Origin: Cognatundibacterium squillarum
GTDB taxonomy: Bacteria > Pseudomonadota > Gammaproteobacteria > Burkholderiales > Burkholderiaceae_D
Reading direction: 5' to 3'
Assembly: GCF_014652435.1 (NCBI RefSeq)
Contig: NZ_BMYU01000009.1
Coordinates: forward strand, 1 to 59,439
DNA: 59,439 nt
The notes under the pieces were generated by a model. The model ran no database searches and was not told the origin of the DNA. It saw nothing but the letters and a program-made list of their open reading frames with translations. The translations under genes and the position numbers were made by a program. Positions 45,701 through 54,411 of this stretch are shown here, in pieces (positions within the stretch are counted from its first letter, which is position 1; every line of letters begins with the position of its first letter).

Positions 45701-46084
45701 TCACATCCGCGTCATGGCATAGGTGTAGATTGCATCGCCCAGAAATGCCACCATCTGCGGATGATAAGCATTGTGATACGCCTTCATATCAGCATTTTCT
45801 TCATAAAATAAAGCCAGCCCGATATACGCATCCTTGCTCGGTGGATAAAACCGCGAAGCAATCGCACAATGCTGTGCAATCCACCCCTGCGCCGCCTCGG
45901 AATCAGCCGCCAGACCATCCAGTGCTGCAGCCATCCCTGTGTACAACACTTGCCAGTCCGCATGAATCTGCGCTTTATCGACATGCGACCAGTTATTGGT
46001 TTCCGCCAGCGATTTCGCCTGCTCAGCCGCCAGCGCCGCACGGCACTGATCCAGATAGACTGGATCTGCAGAAGATAACAACAT
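45701..46084 (-). CDS. Stand-alone TipAS-like antibiotic-recognition domain protein
   Basis: Protein of 127 residues, all alpha-helical in pattern. HVDKAQIHADWQVLYTGMAA and ADMKAYHNAYHPQMVAFLGD match the TipAS domain, which in TipA and AlbA binds thiopeptides or albicidin. There is no MerR DNA-binding part before it. The ATG at 46084 with GAGAGAG upstream is chosen over a longer in-frame start at 46126. It may bind a toxic compound, which is of interest so near a bacteriocin-like gene, but no link is shown. Confidence 0.7.
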   Translation of the reverse strand: MLLSSADPVYLDQCRAALAAEQAKSLAETNNWSHVDKAQIHADWQVLYTGMAAALDGLAADSEAAQGWIAQHCAIASRFYPPSKDAYIGLALFYEENADMKAYHNAYHPQMVAFLGDAIYTYAMTRM

Positions 46085-46210
46085 CTGTATCTCTCTCAGA
46101 AAATTAACAAAACAACACCTTAGCACAGGAAAACTTCGTCACTGAGAAATGACGGTACCGGACCTAACAAACACCGCCGGATGCCGCCTTTCATGGCATC
46201 AAAACAACAT

Positions 46211-46263
46211 AAATGCGGCATTCAGCATAGCGAACCGGTGGTCGTCGGCAGAAAGTCCGGGCT
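46211..46263 (-). repeat. Dispersed intergenic repeat, copy F
   Basis: On the minus strand it reads CCCGGACTTTCTGCCGACGA, then CCACCGG, to CTGAATGCCGCATTT. It is a close relative of copies A and C and is inverted relative to D and E. The bases from 46264 to 46390 show nothing else I can name. Confidence 0.75.
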
Positions 46264-46390
46264 TGCGGAAATAAGAAATGACGATCGCAGCACAATCAGC
46301 GCACTGCTTACCCGCCAGGCGCCATCAACTGCTGCCAGCGCGCTTCCAGCAAGCGGGCGTACAGCATGGAGAATACAATCTGCTGAACGA

Positions 46391-46429
46391 CAAAAACAAA
46401 AAAACCCGCCATCTTGCGAAAGCGGGTTT
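46391..46429 (-). terminator. Terminator of the tRNA cluster
   Basis: On the minus strand AAACCCGC (46422-46429 side) pairs with GCGGGTTT (46402-46409 side) and leads into a T-rich tail. It lies just after tRNA-Leu. Confidence 0.88.
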
Positions 46430-46445
46430 GATGATTTGACAGATA

Positions 46446-46538
46446 TGGTGCCCGAGGCCGGAATCGAACCGGCACGCCCCTTTTACGGAAAGCGGCGGAT
46501 TTTAAGTCCGATGTGTCTACCAGTTTCACCACTCGGGC
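46446..46538 (-). tRNA. tRNA-Leu (UAA)
   Basis: A 93-base gene including the encoded CCA. The acceptor arms GCCCGAG and CTCGGGC pair. The anticodon loop is CTTAAAA, giving anticodon TAA. A long variable arm is present, as expected for leucine tRNA, and GGTTCGATTCC forms the T loop region. Confidence 0.96.
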
Positions 46539-46571
46539 CCATCCCTGCGAGCAGGGAAATCTGATCTTTAC

Positions 46572-46595
46572 AAAAAAAGCGCCCTAAAGCGCTTT
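46572..46595 (-). terminator. Hairpin between tRNA-Cys and tRNA-Leu
   Basis: On the minus strand AAAGCGC and GCGCTTT pair around CTTTAGG-type bases and end in T residues. It may end part of the Gly-Cys transcript or separate precursors. Confidence 0.75.
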
Positions 46596-46603
46596 CTTGA
46601 TTC

Positions 46604-46677
46604 TGGAGGCGGGGGCCGGAATCGAACCGGCGTCCACGGCTTTGCAGGCCGCTGCATAACCACTTTGCTACCCCGCC
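46604..46677 (-). tRNA. tRNA-Cys (GCA)
   Basis: A 74-base gene with encoded CCA. Acceptor GGCGGGG pairs with CCCCGCC. The anticodon loop CTGCAAA gives GCA. The T loop GGTTCGATTCC is present. Confidence 0.96.
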
Positions 46678-46707
46678 ATGACAGCACCGTTGCCGGCACA
46701 ATCAATC

Positions 46708-46783
46708 TGGAGCGGGATAAGAGGCTCGAACTCTCGACCTCAACCTTGGCAAGGTTGCGCTCTACCAACTGAGCTAATCCCGC
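46708..46783 (-). tRNA. tRNA-Gly (GCC), copy 4 in transcription order
   Basis: A 76-base gene with CCA. Acceptor GCGGGAT pairs with ATCCCGC. The anticodon loop TTGCCAA gives GCC. Identical in sequence to the three other copies. Confidence 0.97.
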
Positions 46784-46812
46784 ATTTAACATGCTGTACT
46801 ACTGAAGAAATC

Positions 46813-46888
46813 TGGAGCGGGATAAGAGGCTCGAACTCTCGACCTCAACCTTGGCAAGGTTGCGCTCTACCAACTGAGCTAATCCCGC
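46813..46888 (-). tRNA. tRNA-Gly (GCC), copy 3
   Basis: Identical 76-base copy with loop TTGCCAA and encoded CCA. It is separated from its downstream neighbour by 29 bases. Confidence 0.97.
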
Positions 46889-46916
46889 TTTGATCTTTTC
46901 AGCACTACTAAAATTT

Positions 46917-46992
46917 TGGAGCGGGATAAGAGGCTCGAACTCTCGACCTCAACCTTGGCAAGGTTGCGCTCTACCAACTGAGCTAATCCCGC
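46917..46992 (-). tRNA. tRNA-Gly (GCC), copy 2
   Basis: Identical 76-base copy with loop TTGCCAA and encoded CCA. It is separated from copy 3 by 28 bases. Confidence 0.97.
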
Positions 46993-47016
46993 ATCACTAA
47001 TTTTTTCCGAAGCTTT

Positions 47017-47092
47017 TGGAGCGGGATAAGAGGCTCGAACTCTCGACCTCAACCTTGGCAAGGTTGCGCTCTACCAACTGAGCTAATCCCGC
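47017..47092 (-). tRNA. tRNA-Gly (GCC), copy 1 (nearest pgsA)
   Basis: Identical 76-base copy with loop TTGCCAA and encoded CCA. It is 49 bases downstream of pgsA and 24 bases before copy 2. Co-transcription of the cluster is likely. Confidence 0.97.
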
Positions 47093-47141
47093 AGCAACGA
47101 AGACCAGAATTATAAATTACCGGAGAAATTTGTCAAGCACA

Positions 47142-47735
47142 TCACTTCGATTGATCCATTTTTTCCGTGCTTTCCTTGATCAGCGGCCACGCTTTTTTCA
47201 GATAATAGAACATCGACCAGACCGTCAGCACTGCTGCAATCAGCAATAACCACGAACCCAGCAAAGCGCCATCCAGACCGAATATCAGCTGATCGTAATA
47301 CAGCAGCATAGGAATCGCCGCCATTTGCGCTGTGGTCTTAATTTTGCCGAGCGAATTCACGGCGACAGACTTGGATGCACCGATCAGCGCCATCCATTCG
47401 CGCAGCGCCGAAATCGTGATTTCACGACCGATGATAATGAAGGCAATCACTGCATTGACGCGATCCAGTTGCACCAGCACCAGCAACGCACCGGCGACCA
47501 TCAGCTTATCGGCAACGGGATCAAGAAAGGCGCCGAATGATGAAGTCTGATTCCAGCGACGCGCCAGAAAGCCGTCAAACCAGTCCGTGACTGCCGCCAC
47601 AATAAAGACGATCGTTGCAGCAAGTCCTTTGTGATACGAGGCCAGCCAGCTTTCCGGCAAGTAAAACACACCAACAACCAGTGGAATCAGTGCGACCCGC
47701 AACCAGGTCAGCAATATCGGAACATTAAAAGGCAT
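47142..47735 (-). CDS. pgsA: CDP-diacylglycerol-glycerol-3-phosphate 3-phosphatidyltransferase
   Basis: Membrane enzyme of 197 residues that makes phosphatidylglycerophosphate for cardiolipin and phosphatidylglycerol. The CDP-alcohol transferase motif is complete: D54-G55, A58-R59, G68, D72 and D76 in DWFDGFLARRW and FGAFLDPVADK. Several membrane helices surround it. It is 39 bases downstream of uvrC, as often seen in proteobacteria. Confidence 0.95.
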   Translation of the reverse strand: MPFNVPILLTWLRVALIPLVVGVFYLPESWLASYHKGLAATIVFIVAAVTDWFDGFLARRWNQTSSFGAFLDPVADKLMVAGALLVLVQLDRVNAVIAFIIIGREITISALREWMALIGASKSVAVNSLGKIKTTAQMAAIPMLLYYDQLIFGLDGALLGSWLLLIAAVLTVWSMFYYLKKAWPLIKESTEKMDQSK

Positions 47736-47774
47736 GAGGATTCAACCGAGATATTTTTCCGACATTATATGGGG

Positions 47775-49646
47775 CTAGCGCAATCGCTTGTAGATTTCTT
47801 CCGCAAGTTTTCGGGATATCCCTTCAACGCCGGACAATTCTTCCACGCTCGCTGCGGCAACGCCCTTTAAGCCGCCGAAGCGCGCCAGCAGGCGCTGACG
47901 ACGTTTAGGCCCGACGCCTTCAATCTCTTCCAGCTGCGACGACTGCCGCGCCTTATCGCGTTTCGCACGCATTCCGGTAATCGCAAATCGGTGCGCTTCA
48001 TCGCGGATTTGCGCAATCAGCATCAGTGCCGCGGATTCTTTACCGAGCTCCAGCTCCGGCCTGCCATCAGCAAACACCAGCGTTTCCAGCCCGACTTTAC
48101 GGCCCTCACCTTTTGCCACACCCACAATCAGACTGACATTTAACCCCAGCTCTTCAAACACTTCGCGTGCCACCGAGATCTGCCCCTTACCACCATCCAC
48201 CAGCACCAGATCCGGCATTACCTGATCACCCTGCTGCTCACCGGCGGCCAGTTTCTCATAGCGCCGCGTCAGCACCTGACGCATCGCAGCGTAATCATCA
48301 CCGGGCGTAATATCGTGAATATTAAAACGGCGGTATTCACTGTTTTGCATGGTGTGATGATGAAACACCACACATGAGGCCTGCGTAGCTTCACCCTGCG
48401 TATGACTGATATCAAAACATTCAATACGCAGCGTTTCCAGCTCTTCAGTGTCAAGCTGCAGCACTTGCACCAGCGCGCGGGTTCTTGCCTGCTGAGAACC
48501 CTGTTCAGACAGTAATCGTGCCAGTGCCAGCTGGGCGCCTTTAACAGCCATTTCCAGCCATAAACGACGCTGTTCCTGCGGTTGCATTACCAGCTGAATT
48601 TTATGGCCGCATTGCTGCATTAACGCAGTCATCAACTCCGGCGCATCCAGCTCCACATTCGTCACCAGCACAGACGGAATTGCCTGATCCGCGTAATGCT
48701 GCGCCAGAAATGCGGCAAGCACTTCTGCTTCAATACTCTGCTCCGTCGTGCCCTGCACATCATCAACATGCGTCGGAAAATAAGCGCGGTCGCCCAGATG
48801 CCGTCCTCCGCGCACCATCGCCAGATTAACGCAGGCGCGGCCACCTTCCACCAGTACAGCGATAACATCAATATCTGTGGTGCCGGTCGTCTCCATACTT
48901 TGCTGCTGCAACACTTTGGACAAGGCTGCCATCTGGTTCCGCACCAGCGCGGCTTGCTCAAACTCCAGCTTTTCAGCATGCTGCATCATGCGTGCTTCCA
49001 AAGCATGCAGTATCTCATGCTGACGACCACGCAAAAAACCACTGGCATGACGCACATCTTCCTGATACTGCTCAGGCGTGATCAATCCCACACAAGGGCC
49101 GCTGCAACGCTGGATCTGATGTAACAGGCAGGGACGGGTGCGGTTATGAAACACACTGTCTTCACAAGTGCGTAATAAGAAAACTCTTTGCAGTATCTGC
49201 ATCGATTCACGCACTGCCCACGCGGAAGGGAATGGGCCAAAATACTGGTGTTTACGATCTACACTGCCACGGTAATAGCTGATACGCGGCGTAGCATCAG
49301 CAGAAATGCGTAAATACGGATACGACTTATCATCGCGGAACAGAATGTTATAACGCGGCTTCAGCGTCTTAATCAGATTATTCTCAAGAATCAGCGCTTC
49401 CGCTTCTGTGCGCGTTACTGTGGTCTCCAGCCGGGCAATACGGGCGACCATCATCGCGATACGGGGACTGGATAAAGTTTTCTGAAAATAAGAACTGACG
49501 CGCTTCTTTAAATCTTTAGCCTTACCGACATACAGTACCTGATCCTGCGCATCAAAATAGCGGTAAACGCCGGGCAAATGCGGCAGCTGAGCCACCGTAT
49601 CACTGACTTGTTGCCGGATATCCGGCCCGACATCATCTGCATTCAT
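47775..49646 (-). CDS. uvrC: Excinuclease ABC subunit C
   Basis: Nuclease of 623 residues that cuts both sides of a lesion in nucleotide excision repair. The N-terminal GIY-YIG domain shows [24 protein letters not shown] motif lies near 205-240. The C-terminal RNase H-like domain has [15 protein letters not shown], and the end is a helix-hairpin-helix pair ([33 protein letters not shown]). Full length. It starts two bases after acpS. Confidence 0.97.
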   Translation of the reverse strand: MNADDVGPDIRQQVSDTVAQLPHLPGVYRYFDAQDQVLYVGKAKDLKKRVSSYFQKTLSSPRIAMMVARIARLETTVTRTEAEALILENNLIKTLKPRYNILFRDDKSYPYLRISADATPRISYYRGSVDRKHQYFGPFPSAWAVRESMQILQRVFLLRTCEDSVFHNRTRPCLLHQIQRCSGPCVGLITPEQYQEDVRHASGFLRGRQHEILHALEARMMQHAEKLEFEQAALVRNQMAALSKVLQQQSMETTGTTDIDVIAVLVEGGRACVNLAMVRGGRHLGDRAYFPTHVDDVQGTTEQSIEAEVLAAFLAQHYADQAIPSVLVTNVELDAPELMTALMQQCGHKIQLVMQPQEQRRLWLEMAVKGAQLALARLLSEQGSQQARTRALVQVLQLDTEELETLRIECFDISHTQGEATQASCVVFHHHTMQNSEYRRFNIHDITPGDDYAAMRQVLTRRYEKLAAGEQQGDQVMPDLVLVDGGKGQISVAREVFEELGLNVSLIVGVAKGEGRKVGLETLVFADGRPELELGKESAALMLIAQIRDEAHRFAITGMRAKRDKARQSSQLEEIEGVGPKRRQRLLARFGGLKGVAAASVEELSGVEGISRKLAEEIYKRLR

Positions 49647-49648
49647 GA

Positions 49649-50041
49649 TCAGTTCGATTCGATAACAACGAAGGCAACAGCGTATTCACGCTCATCACTG
49701 AGTGACACGTGGGCGCGCCAGCCGCGCTCGGCCATTGCACTTTGCAAAGGCCCTGCATAATGCAATTCCGGCTTACCGGAGACGCCGGAAACCGTCTGCA
49801 CATTTTGCAGTGTCACAGGAAAACTGACGCCGGTACCGAACGCCTTTCCGAAAGCTTCTTTCACAGCAAACCGCGTCGCCAGAAAGCGAACCGCACGCGC
49901 TTCCGCCTGGGCCCTGCGCGCCTCAAAAACCGGAAACTCCAGATCGCCAAGCACCTTACGCGCAAACGCATCGCCATGCCGCTGCAAAGCCGCCTGAATA
50001 CGTACGATACGAACGATATCGTTGCCGATACCGATAATCAT
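49649..50041 (-). CDS. acpS: Holo-[acyl-carrier-protein] synthase
   Basis: Transfers phosphopantetheine from CoA to ACP. It has 130 residues. D8 in GIGNDIVRI and the glutamate in [16 protein letters not shown] are the Mg ligands. The usual threonine of GIGTD is asparagine here, and the usual glutamate after DIV is arginine. The ATG overlaps the stop of the preceding gene by one base. Confidence 0.94.
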   Translation of the reverse strand: MIIGIGNDIVRIVRIQAALQRHGDAFARKVLGDLEFPVFEARRAQAEARAVRFLATRFAVKEAFGKAFGTGVSFPVTLQNVQTVSGVSGKPELHYAGPLQSAMAERGWRAHVSLSDEREYAVAFVVIESN

Positions 50042-50556
50042 CAGCAGCTCCCTTGCATTGCTTTAGCGCGCGCCTTTGCCACGACTGCACATACATTCCG
50101 GACAGCGCTGACAACACCCTCTTTCAGACAGGCTTGCGCAAGCCCGGCGGACAAGAGAATTTGCTGTACCTGCAAAGAATCCGCCAGTACGGAAACGTCG
50201 TCCGTTTTGACAGCCTCAAACCAGACGGAGCTACCTTTAAGCGCGAGCGATTGCAGATTGTCATGCAACAAACGTGAATCTGACAGTGCTGCACTGGTCA
50301 GTATCAGATGCTGTGCATCCGGCAACACATCACGCAATGGAAGCACAGCCTCTGTGACATCGCTCCCCGTGATGACTTCGCAAAACGTTGTTGCAATCCC
50401 GTACCCCGTATCGTTGAGCACGAGATCAATTCCTGACTCCGCCAGCAAGCACGTCAGTTGTGTCATGAATGCAGCGTCTGCTGCTGCGCCCTCTGGCACA
50501 AACGCTGATAAACGGACTGCCAGTCGCGGCAGAAAGGCAACATTCTGAATCATCAT
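50041..50556 (-). CDS. Unrecognised protein in the pdxJ position
   Basis: Protein of 171 residues with no family I recognise. It is soluble and of alpha/beta pattern: a start [20 protein letters not shown], a central stretch with [16 protein letters not shown], then [20 protein letters not shown], and a helical end ([17 protein letters not shown]). The ATG overlaps the recO stop (ATGA) and its own stop overlaps the acpS start, so it is a translated part of this operon. PdxJ usually sits here, but the PdxJ landmarks (NIDHIATLR, ELNIGHAI) are absent and it is too short. The function is unknown; a diverged TIM-barrel-like piece is only a guess. Confidence 0.75.
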   Translation of the reverse strand: MMIQNVAFLPRLAVRLSAFVPEGAAADAAFMTQLTCLLAESGIDLVLNDTGYGIATTFCEVITGSDVTEAVLPLRDVLPDAQHLILTSAALSDSRLLHDNLQSLALKGSSVWFEAVKTDDVSVLADSLQVQQILLSAGLAQACLKEGVVSAVRNVCAVVAKARAKAMQGSC

Positions 50557-51359
50557 AAATTCTGTAAATCGATTAGCAGCTGACGGGTATTCAGCACAGC
50601 GCCATGCAAATGATGCTGAAGCAATGAACGTATTAAGAGTTTACTTTGAATCTGAATCTGCTGCTCACGAAAGTCCCCTGCCTGCATTGCAAGCAGACAA
50701 GCCCCGGACACAACTGGAAAATACTCCTGATGTTGCGCGGGGCGCACGCCAGCTTCCGGATCAAGCACATAAGCCAGCTCCGGAACAACACGCATTCTGC
50801 TTCCACTGCAGTAACGCAAATCTCCAAGCAAACCAGCCTCTTTCAGCAACACCAGTTCAAACTGGCGCAACACCAGCGCCACGGGCTCGCCATGCGCGAG
50901 CTGATTCAGCGTAGAAACATATTGTTGGAATAAAGCCGGGTGAGGATCATCGCGCACCAGCAATTTGAGCATCAGCTCATTCAGATAAAAGCCGCATACC
51001 AGCGCGGACTTTTCAAGGGGAATCATACCGCCAACCCAGTCCGCCTGCGTCAGGGTTTTCAATTCCTGCTTTCCGGTCCAGCTCAGTTGCAACGGCTGAA
51101 AAGTCTGCAACACAGTTCTTAACTGAGAATATGGTCGCTTAGCACCCTTTGCAATTAAGGCGATGCGCCCGAAATCCCGCGTCAGAACATCAATCACCAG
51201 ACTGGTTTCTTTGTACGGGCGACTGTGAAGAACAAAACCCGGCTGCGTCTGCACCTTGCGATGCACAACCGGCGATACACTTACTGCAGTGGCCACGGAA
51301 GGCGATTCTGCCAGCCATTCCGCAAGCTCTTCGTCATCCAGCGGGACACTGCCGGTCAT
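50553..51359 (-). CDS. recO: DNA repair protein RecO
   Basis: Recombination mediator of 268 residues that helps RecR load RecA on SSB-coated DNA. The N-terminal OB fold starts near residue 38 ([20 protein letters not shown]), and the helical C-terminal domain follows. It has about 35 extra residues at the N-terminus ([14 protein letters not shown]), possibly real or an over-called start. It lacks a clear zinc-finger cysteine set. It follows era by five bases. Confidence 0.93.
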   Translation of the reverse strand: MTGSVPLDDEELAEWLAESPSVATAVSVSPVVHRKVQTQPGFVLHSRPYKETSLVIDVLTRDFGRIALIAKGAKRPYSQLRTVLQTFQPLQLSWTGKQELKTLTQADWVGGMIPLEKSALVCGFYLNELMLKLLVRDDPHPALFQQYVSTLNQLAHGEPVALVLRQFELVLLKEAGLLGDLRYCSGSRMRVVPELAYVLDPEAGVRPAQHQEYFPVVSGACLLAMQAGDFREQQIQIQSKLLIRSLLQHHLHGAVLNTRQLLIDLQNL

Positions 51360-51364
51360 GGTAA

Positions 51365-52267
51365 TTATTCGTAACCGTACGCGCGCAGACCCGCTTCATT
51401 ATCCGCCCATCCGGATTTCACCTTCACCCAGACTTCGAGATACACCTTGCCACCAAACAGTTTTTCCATGTCCATACGTGACTGCGTGGAAATCTCTTTC
51501 AGGCGTGCACCTTTGTGGCCAATCAGCATGGCTTTGTGACTGTCGCGATCCACCAGAATCGCAACGAACACACGGCGCAAATCACCTTCCTGCTCAAACT
51601 TTTCGATGATAACGGTACTGGTGTAAGGCAGCTCGTCACCGACAAAGCGGAATACTTTTTCCCTGACGATCTCTGCCGCGAGGAATTTTTCACTGCGGTC
51701 GGTAATATCATCCTCACCGAACATCGGCGGATTTTCCGGAAGGAAATCGCGTACAACGCTTTCGAGACGATCCAACTGGAAACGCTGCTTCGCAGATACC
51801 GGGACCACTGCCTTAAATTCAAATGCATCGGCAACCTGGCGCGCAAAAGGCATCAGCAATGCCTTATCTTTCATGCGATCTGCTTTGTTGATAACAAGAA
51901 TACAGGGAACATTTTTTGGCAGCAGCTCCAGAACCTGACGATCAGCTTCACCAAATGTACCCGCCTCAACGATGTAAAGAACCACATCCACCGCAGTCAG
52001 CGTCGTCGTAACAGTACGGTTCAGCGTGCGGTTCAGCGCATTCGAATGACGCGTCTGAAAACCAGGCGTGTCGATATAAACAAACTGCGCCTGGTCTTTG
52101 GTCTGAACACCGGTAATCCGGTGACGGGTGGTCTGCGCCTTACGCGACGTAATACTGACTTTGGCGCCGATCAACTGATTCATTAACGTGGACTTGCCGA
52201 CATTCGGACGTCCGACAATAGCAATATACCCGCAACGGAATCCGGGATTTTCTGTCATTTCCTGCAT
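51365..52267 (-). CDS. era: GTPase Era
   Basis: Ribosome-associated GTPase of 300 residues, needed for 30S maturation. G1 is GRPNVGKST (19-27), G3 is DTPGF, G4 is NKAD; the KH domain is C-terminal ([13 protein letters not shown]). An alternative start at 52258 (MTENPGF) would drop three residues. It is next to rnc, the usual partner in proteobacteria. Confidence 0.96.
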   Translation of the reverse strand: MQEMTENPGFRCGYIAIVGRPNVGKSTLMNQLIGAKVSITSRKAQTTRHRITGVQTKDQAQFVYIDTPGFQTRHSNALNRTLNRTVTTTLTAVDVVLYIVEAGTFGEADRQVLELLPKNVPCILVINKADRMKDKALLMPFARQVADAFEFKAVVPVSAKQRFQLDRLESVVRDFLPENPPMFGEDDITDRSEKFLAAEIVREKVFRFVGDELPYTSTVIIEKFEQEGDLRRVFVAILVDRDSHKAMLIGHKGARLKEISTQSRMDMEKLFGGKVYLEVWVKVKSGWADNEAGLRAYGYE

Positions 52268-52275
52268 GGGTATAC

Positions 52276-53073
52276 CTATTCTGATTTGGTTGTAAGGTCT
52301 GCGCCGGATGCCGGCTGAGCTTCCGGCTGCACAGTACCAATACCCGCCAGCTTCAGCTGCGGACTACGGGTGCGCGCTTTTCTGGCGGCTGGTGTTCTGG
52401 CCAGCGTGGCAATGGCTGTTTCCAGCGCCAGTTTTGCAGCGGCCTGCTCACCAGCACGACGACTGCCACCTGTTCCGAACACCTGAATATCCAGTTTAGG
52501 CACCAGGCACTCAATTTCAAATTCCTGATTATGCGCAGCACCGTGAGTTGCCACAACATTGTATTGAGGCAATGCAATTTTTTTACTTTGCAAGAATTCC
52601 TGCAATAGCGTTTTTGCATCCTTACCCAGTGTTGACGGATCAACCGACGTCAGCACAGGCTGATACAGCGCAACAATGACCGCTTTCGCCGCATCAAATC
52701 CTGCATCCAGATAAACTGCACCGAACAATGCTTCTAAGGTATCAGCAAGGATAGAAGGACGACGAAAACCGCCGGACTTCAACTCCCCTTCGCCGAGTCG
52801 CAAAAACTGTGATAATTCGAGCCGCTGGGCAATTTCAAACAACGATTGTTGTTTGACCAGATTTGCCCGAACGCGTGATAAGTCACCCTCGTCGATATCG
52901 GCAAAACTGTCAAATAACAATGCTGCAACCACACAATTAAGCACCGAGTCCCCGAGGAACTCGAGGCGCTCATTGTGGGTACCGCTGTGACTGCGGTGTG
53001 TTAATGCCTGCTGCAATAAAGCGGGGTTACTGAACTGGTGCCCCAGTCTCTTTTGCAATACTTGTAAATTCAT
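52276..53073 (-). CDS. rnc: Ribonuclease III
   Basis: Double-strand RNA endonuclease of 265 residues. The signature [19 protein letters not shown] holds the catalytic acids. The dsRNA-binding domain follows at about 150-225 ([35 protein letters not shown]). A tail of about 35 residues rich in Ala, Pro and basic residues follows, longer than in E. coli. Confidence 0.96.
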   Translation of the reverse strand: MNLQVLQKRLGHQFSNPALLQQALTHRSHSGTHNERLEFLGDSVLNCVVAALLFDSFADIDEGDLSRVRANLVKQQSLFEIAQRLELSQFLRLGEGELKSGGFRRPSILADTLEALFGAVYLDAGFDAAKAVIVALYQPVLTSVDPSTLGKDAKTLLQEFLQSKKIALPQYNVVATHGAAHNQEFEIECLVPKLDIQVFGTGGSRRAGEQAAAKLALETAIATLARTPAARKARTRSPQLKLAGIGTVQPEAQPASGADLTTKSE

Positions 53074-53085
53074 ATTGTATTTCGC

Positions 53086-53484
53086 TTATTCCGGCTTTTT
53101 AGCAACAACGCCGGAACGGGCTGTAGTTCCCTCATATTCGAGTAACAAACTGGCAGGACCTACCAGCGGGATTTTTTTCTGATAAGAAAAACTGACTTCC
53201 ATGCCGTCATCACCTTTAGTGAATTGCAAATCTTTCCCTGCAATAGAAGTGATGTAACCGACTTCAGCCTGCTTATCAAATGCAACCTGCACTTCGCGCG
53301 GTGTACTGGCACCGTTCTTTGCAGTAACAATTGCTTTTTTGATCGATGAAAATTCAATTACGGTAGGCACAACCTTCATCGCCACCATCGCCAGCACAAC
53401 CAGAATACCCAGAGATAAAACCAGCCCCACCAGTGACAGACCTTGCTGGCGACGCTTCAGATTCACTACATTTTGCTTCATCAT
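53086..53484 (-). CDS. DUF4845 membrane protein
   Basis: Protein of 132 residues with one N-terminal membrane helix (about 16-40) preceded by QQGLSLVGLVLSLG, a prepilin-like sequence. It matches the DUF4845 family, known in betaproteobacteria and gammaproteobacteria between lepB and rnc. The function is unknown. A small soluble domain follows (STPREVQVAFDKQAEVGYIT). Confidence 0.87.
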   Translation of the reverse strand: MMKQNVVNLKRRQQGLSLVGLVLSLGILVVLAMVAMKVVPTVIEFSSIKKAIVTAKNGASTPREVQVAFDKQAEVGYITSIAGKDLQFTKGDDGMEVSFSYQKKIPLVGPASLLLEYEGTTARSGVVAKKPE

Positions 53485-53502
53485 GACTGTCCTTTGCTGA
53501 GA

Positions 53503-54411
53503 TTACTGAAAACTGCCGATACGACGAATGTTTCCGAGATTCATCCAGATAAAAAACGCTTTTCCGACGATATTTTCATCCGGTACAAATCCCCAGTAAC
53601 GGCTGTCCGCACTGCGATCGCGGTTATCACCCATCATGAAATACTGCCCTTGCGGCACCACGCAGGTGAAGCCTTCATTGTCATAAACGCAATTTTCACG
53701 GCCGGGGAATTTCATAGGCTTTTCAACCCATACCGGAGCATCATCATTGTTCAGAATATGGTGTTGCACGCCAAGCAGGTTTTCTTTGAATTGTCTGGAG
53801 TATTCCAGATTGTTATCACCGAGAAAATCCTGAAGCGGCTGATAGCTTGCCGGTGTTCCGTTGATCGTCAGACGTTTATTTTTATATTCAACCTTATCGC
53901 CTGGTACGCCCACAACCCGCTTGATGTAATCAACCTGCGGATCCATCGGGTACTTAAATACCATCACGTCACCACGTTGCGGTTGCCCGATTTCAATCAC
54001 TTTCTTATTAATTACCGGCAAACGAATACCGTAAGTGAATTTATTCACCAGAATCAGATCACCGACAAACAGTGTCGGTAGCATTGAGCCGGACGGAATC
54101 TTAAATGGTTCAAACAAAAAAGAGCGCAGTACAAAGACCAGCAAAATCACCGGAAAAAAACTGCCTGAATACTCGACCCAGACTGGCTGACGCAGAAGGC
54201 CTGAAGCAATTTCCTCACGCTTATTCGTATCCATACGAACACCGTCAGCTGCGAGCTTTGCTTCACGCTGATCATACTCAGCCAGTGCCTTCTCCGCAGC
54301 CTCACGACGTTTTTTTGACAAAACAAATAAATCGAGTGTCCAGATAATGCCGGTCACTACCGTCAAAATCAGCAAAATAAGTGCAAAATTCGTCAGCAAA
54401 GACTGAAACAT
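53503..54411 (-). CDS. lepB: Signal peptidase I
   Basis: Inner-membrane protease of 302 residues that removes signal peptides. Two N-terminal membrane segments are visible. The catalytic serine is S109 in IPSGSMLPTL and the general base is K164 in DYIKRVVGVPGD. The C-terminal MGDNRDRSADSRYWGFVP motif is intact. Its start overlaps the lepA stop by one base. Confidence 0.97.
   Translation of the reverse strand: MFQSLLTNFALILLILTVVTGIIWTLDLFVLSKKRREAAEKALAEYDQREAKLAADGVRMDTNKREEIASGLLRQPVWVEYSGSFFPVILLVFVLRSFLFEPFKIPSGSMLPTLFVGDLILVNKFTYGIRLPVINKKVIEIGQPQRGDVMVFKYPMDPQVDYIKRVVGVPGDKVEYKNKRLTINGTPASYQPLQDFLGDNNLEYSRQFKENLLGVQHHILNNDDAPVWVEKPMKFPGRENCVYDNEGFTCVVPQGQYFMMGDNRDRSADSRYWGFVPDENIVGKAFFIWMNLGNIRRIGSFQ

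Noticed and set aside
46708..47092. CRISPR-like regular repeats
   Set aside because: The 76-base units with short spacers fold as tRNA-Gly; they are tRNA genes. I saw no CRISPR array in the window.
50041..50556. Call as pdxJ
   Set aside because: Position alone suggests it; the sequence lacks PdxJ motifs and is about 70 residues too short.
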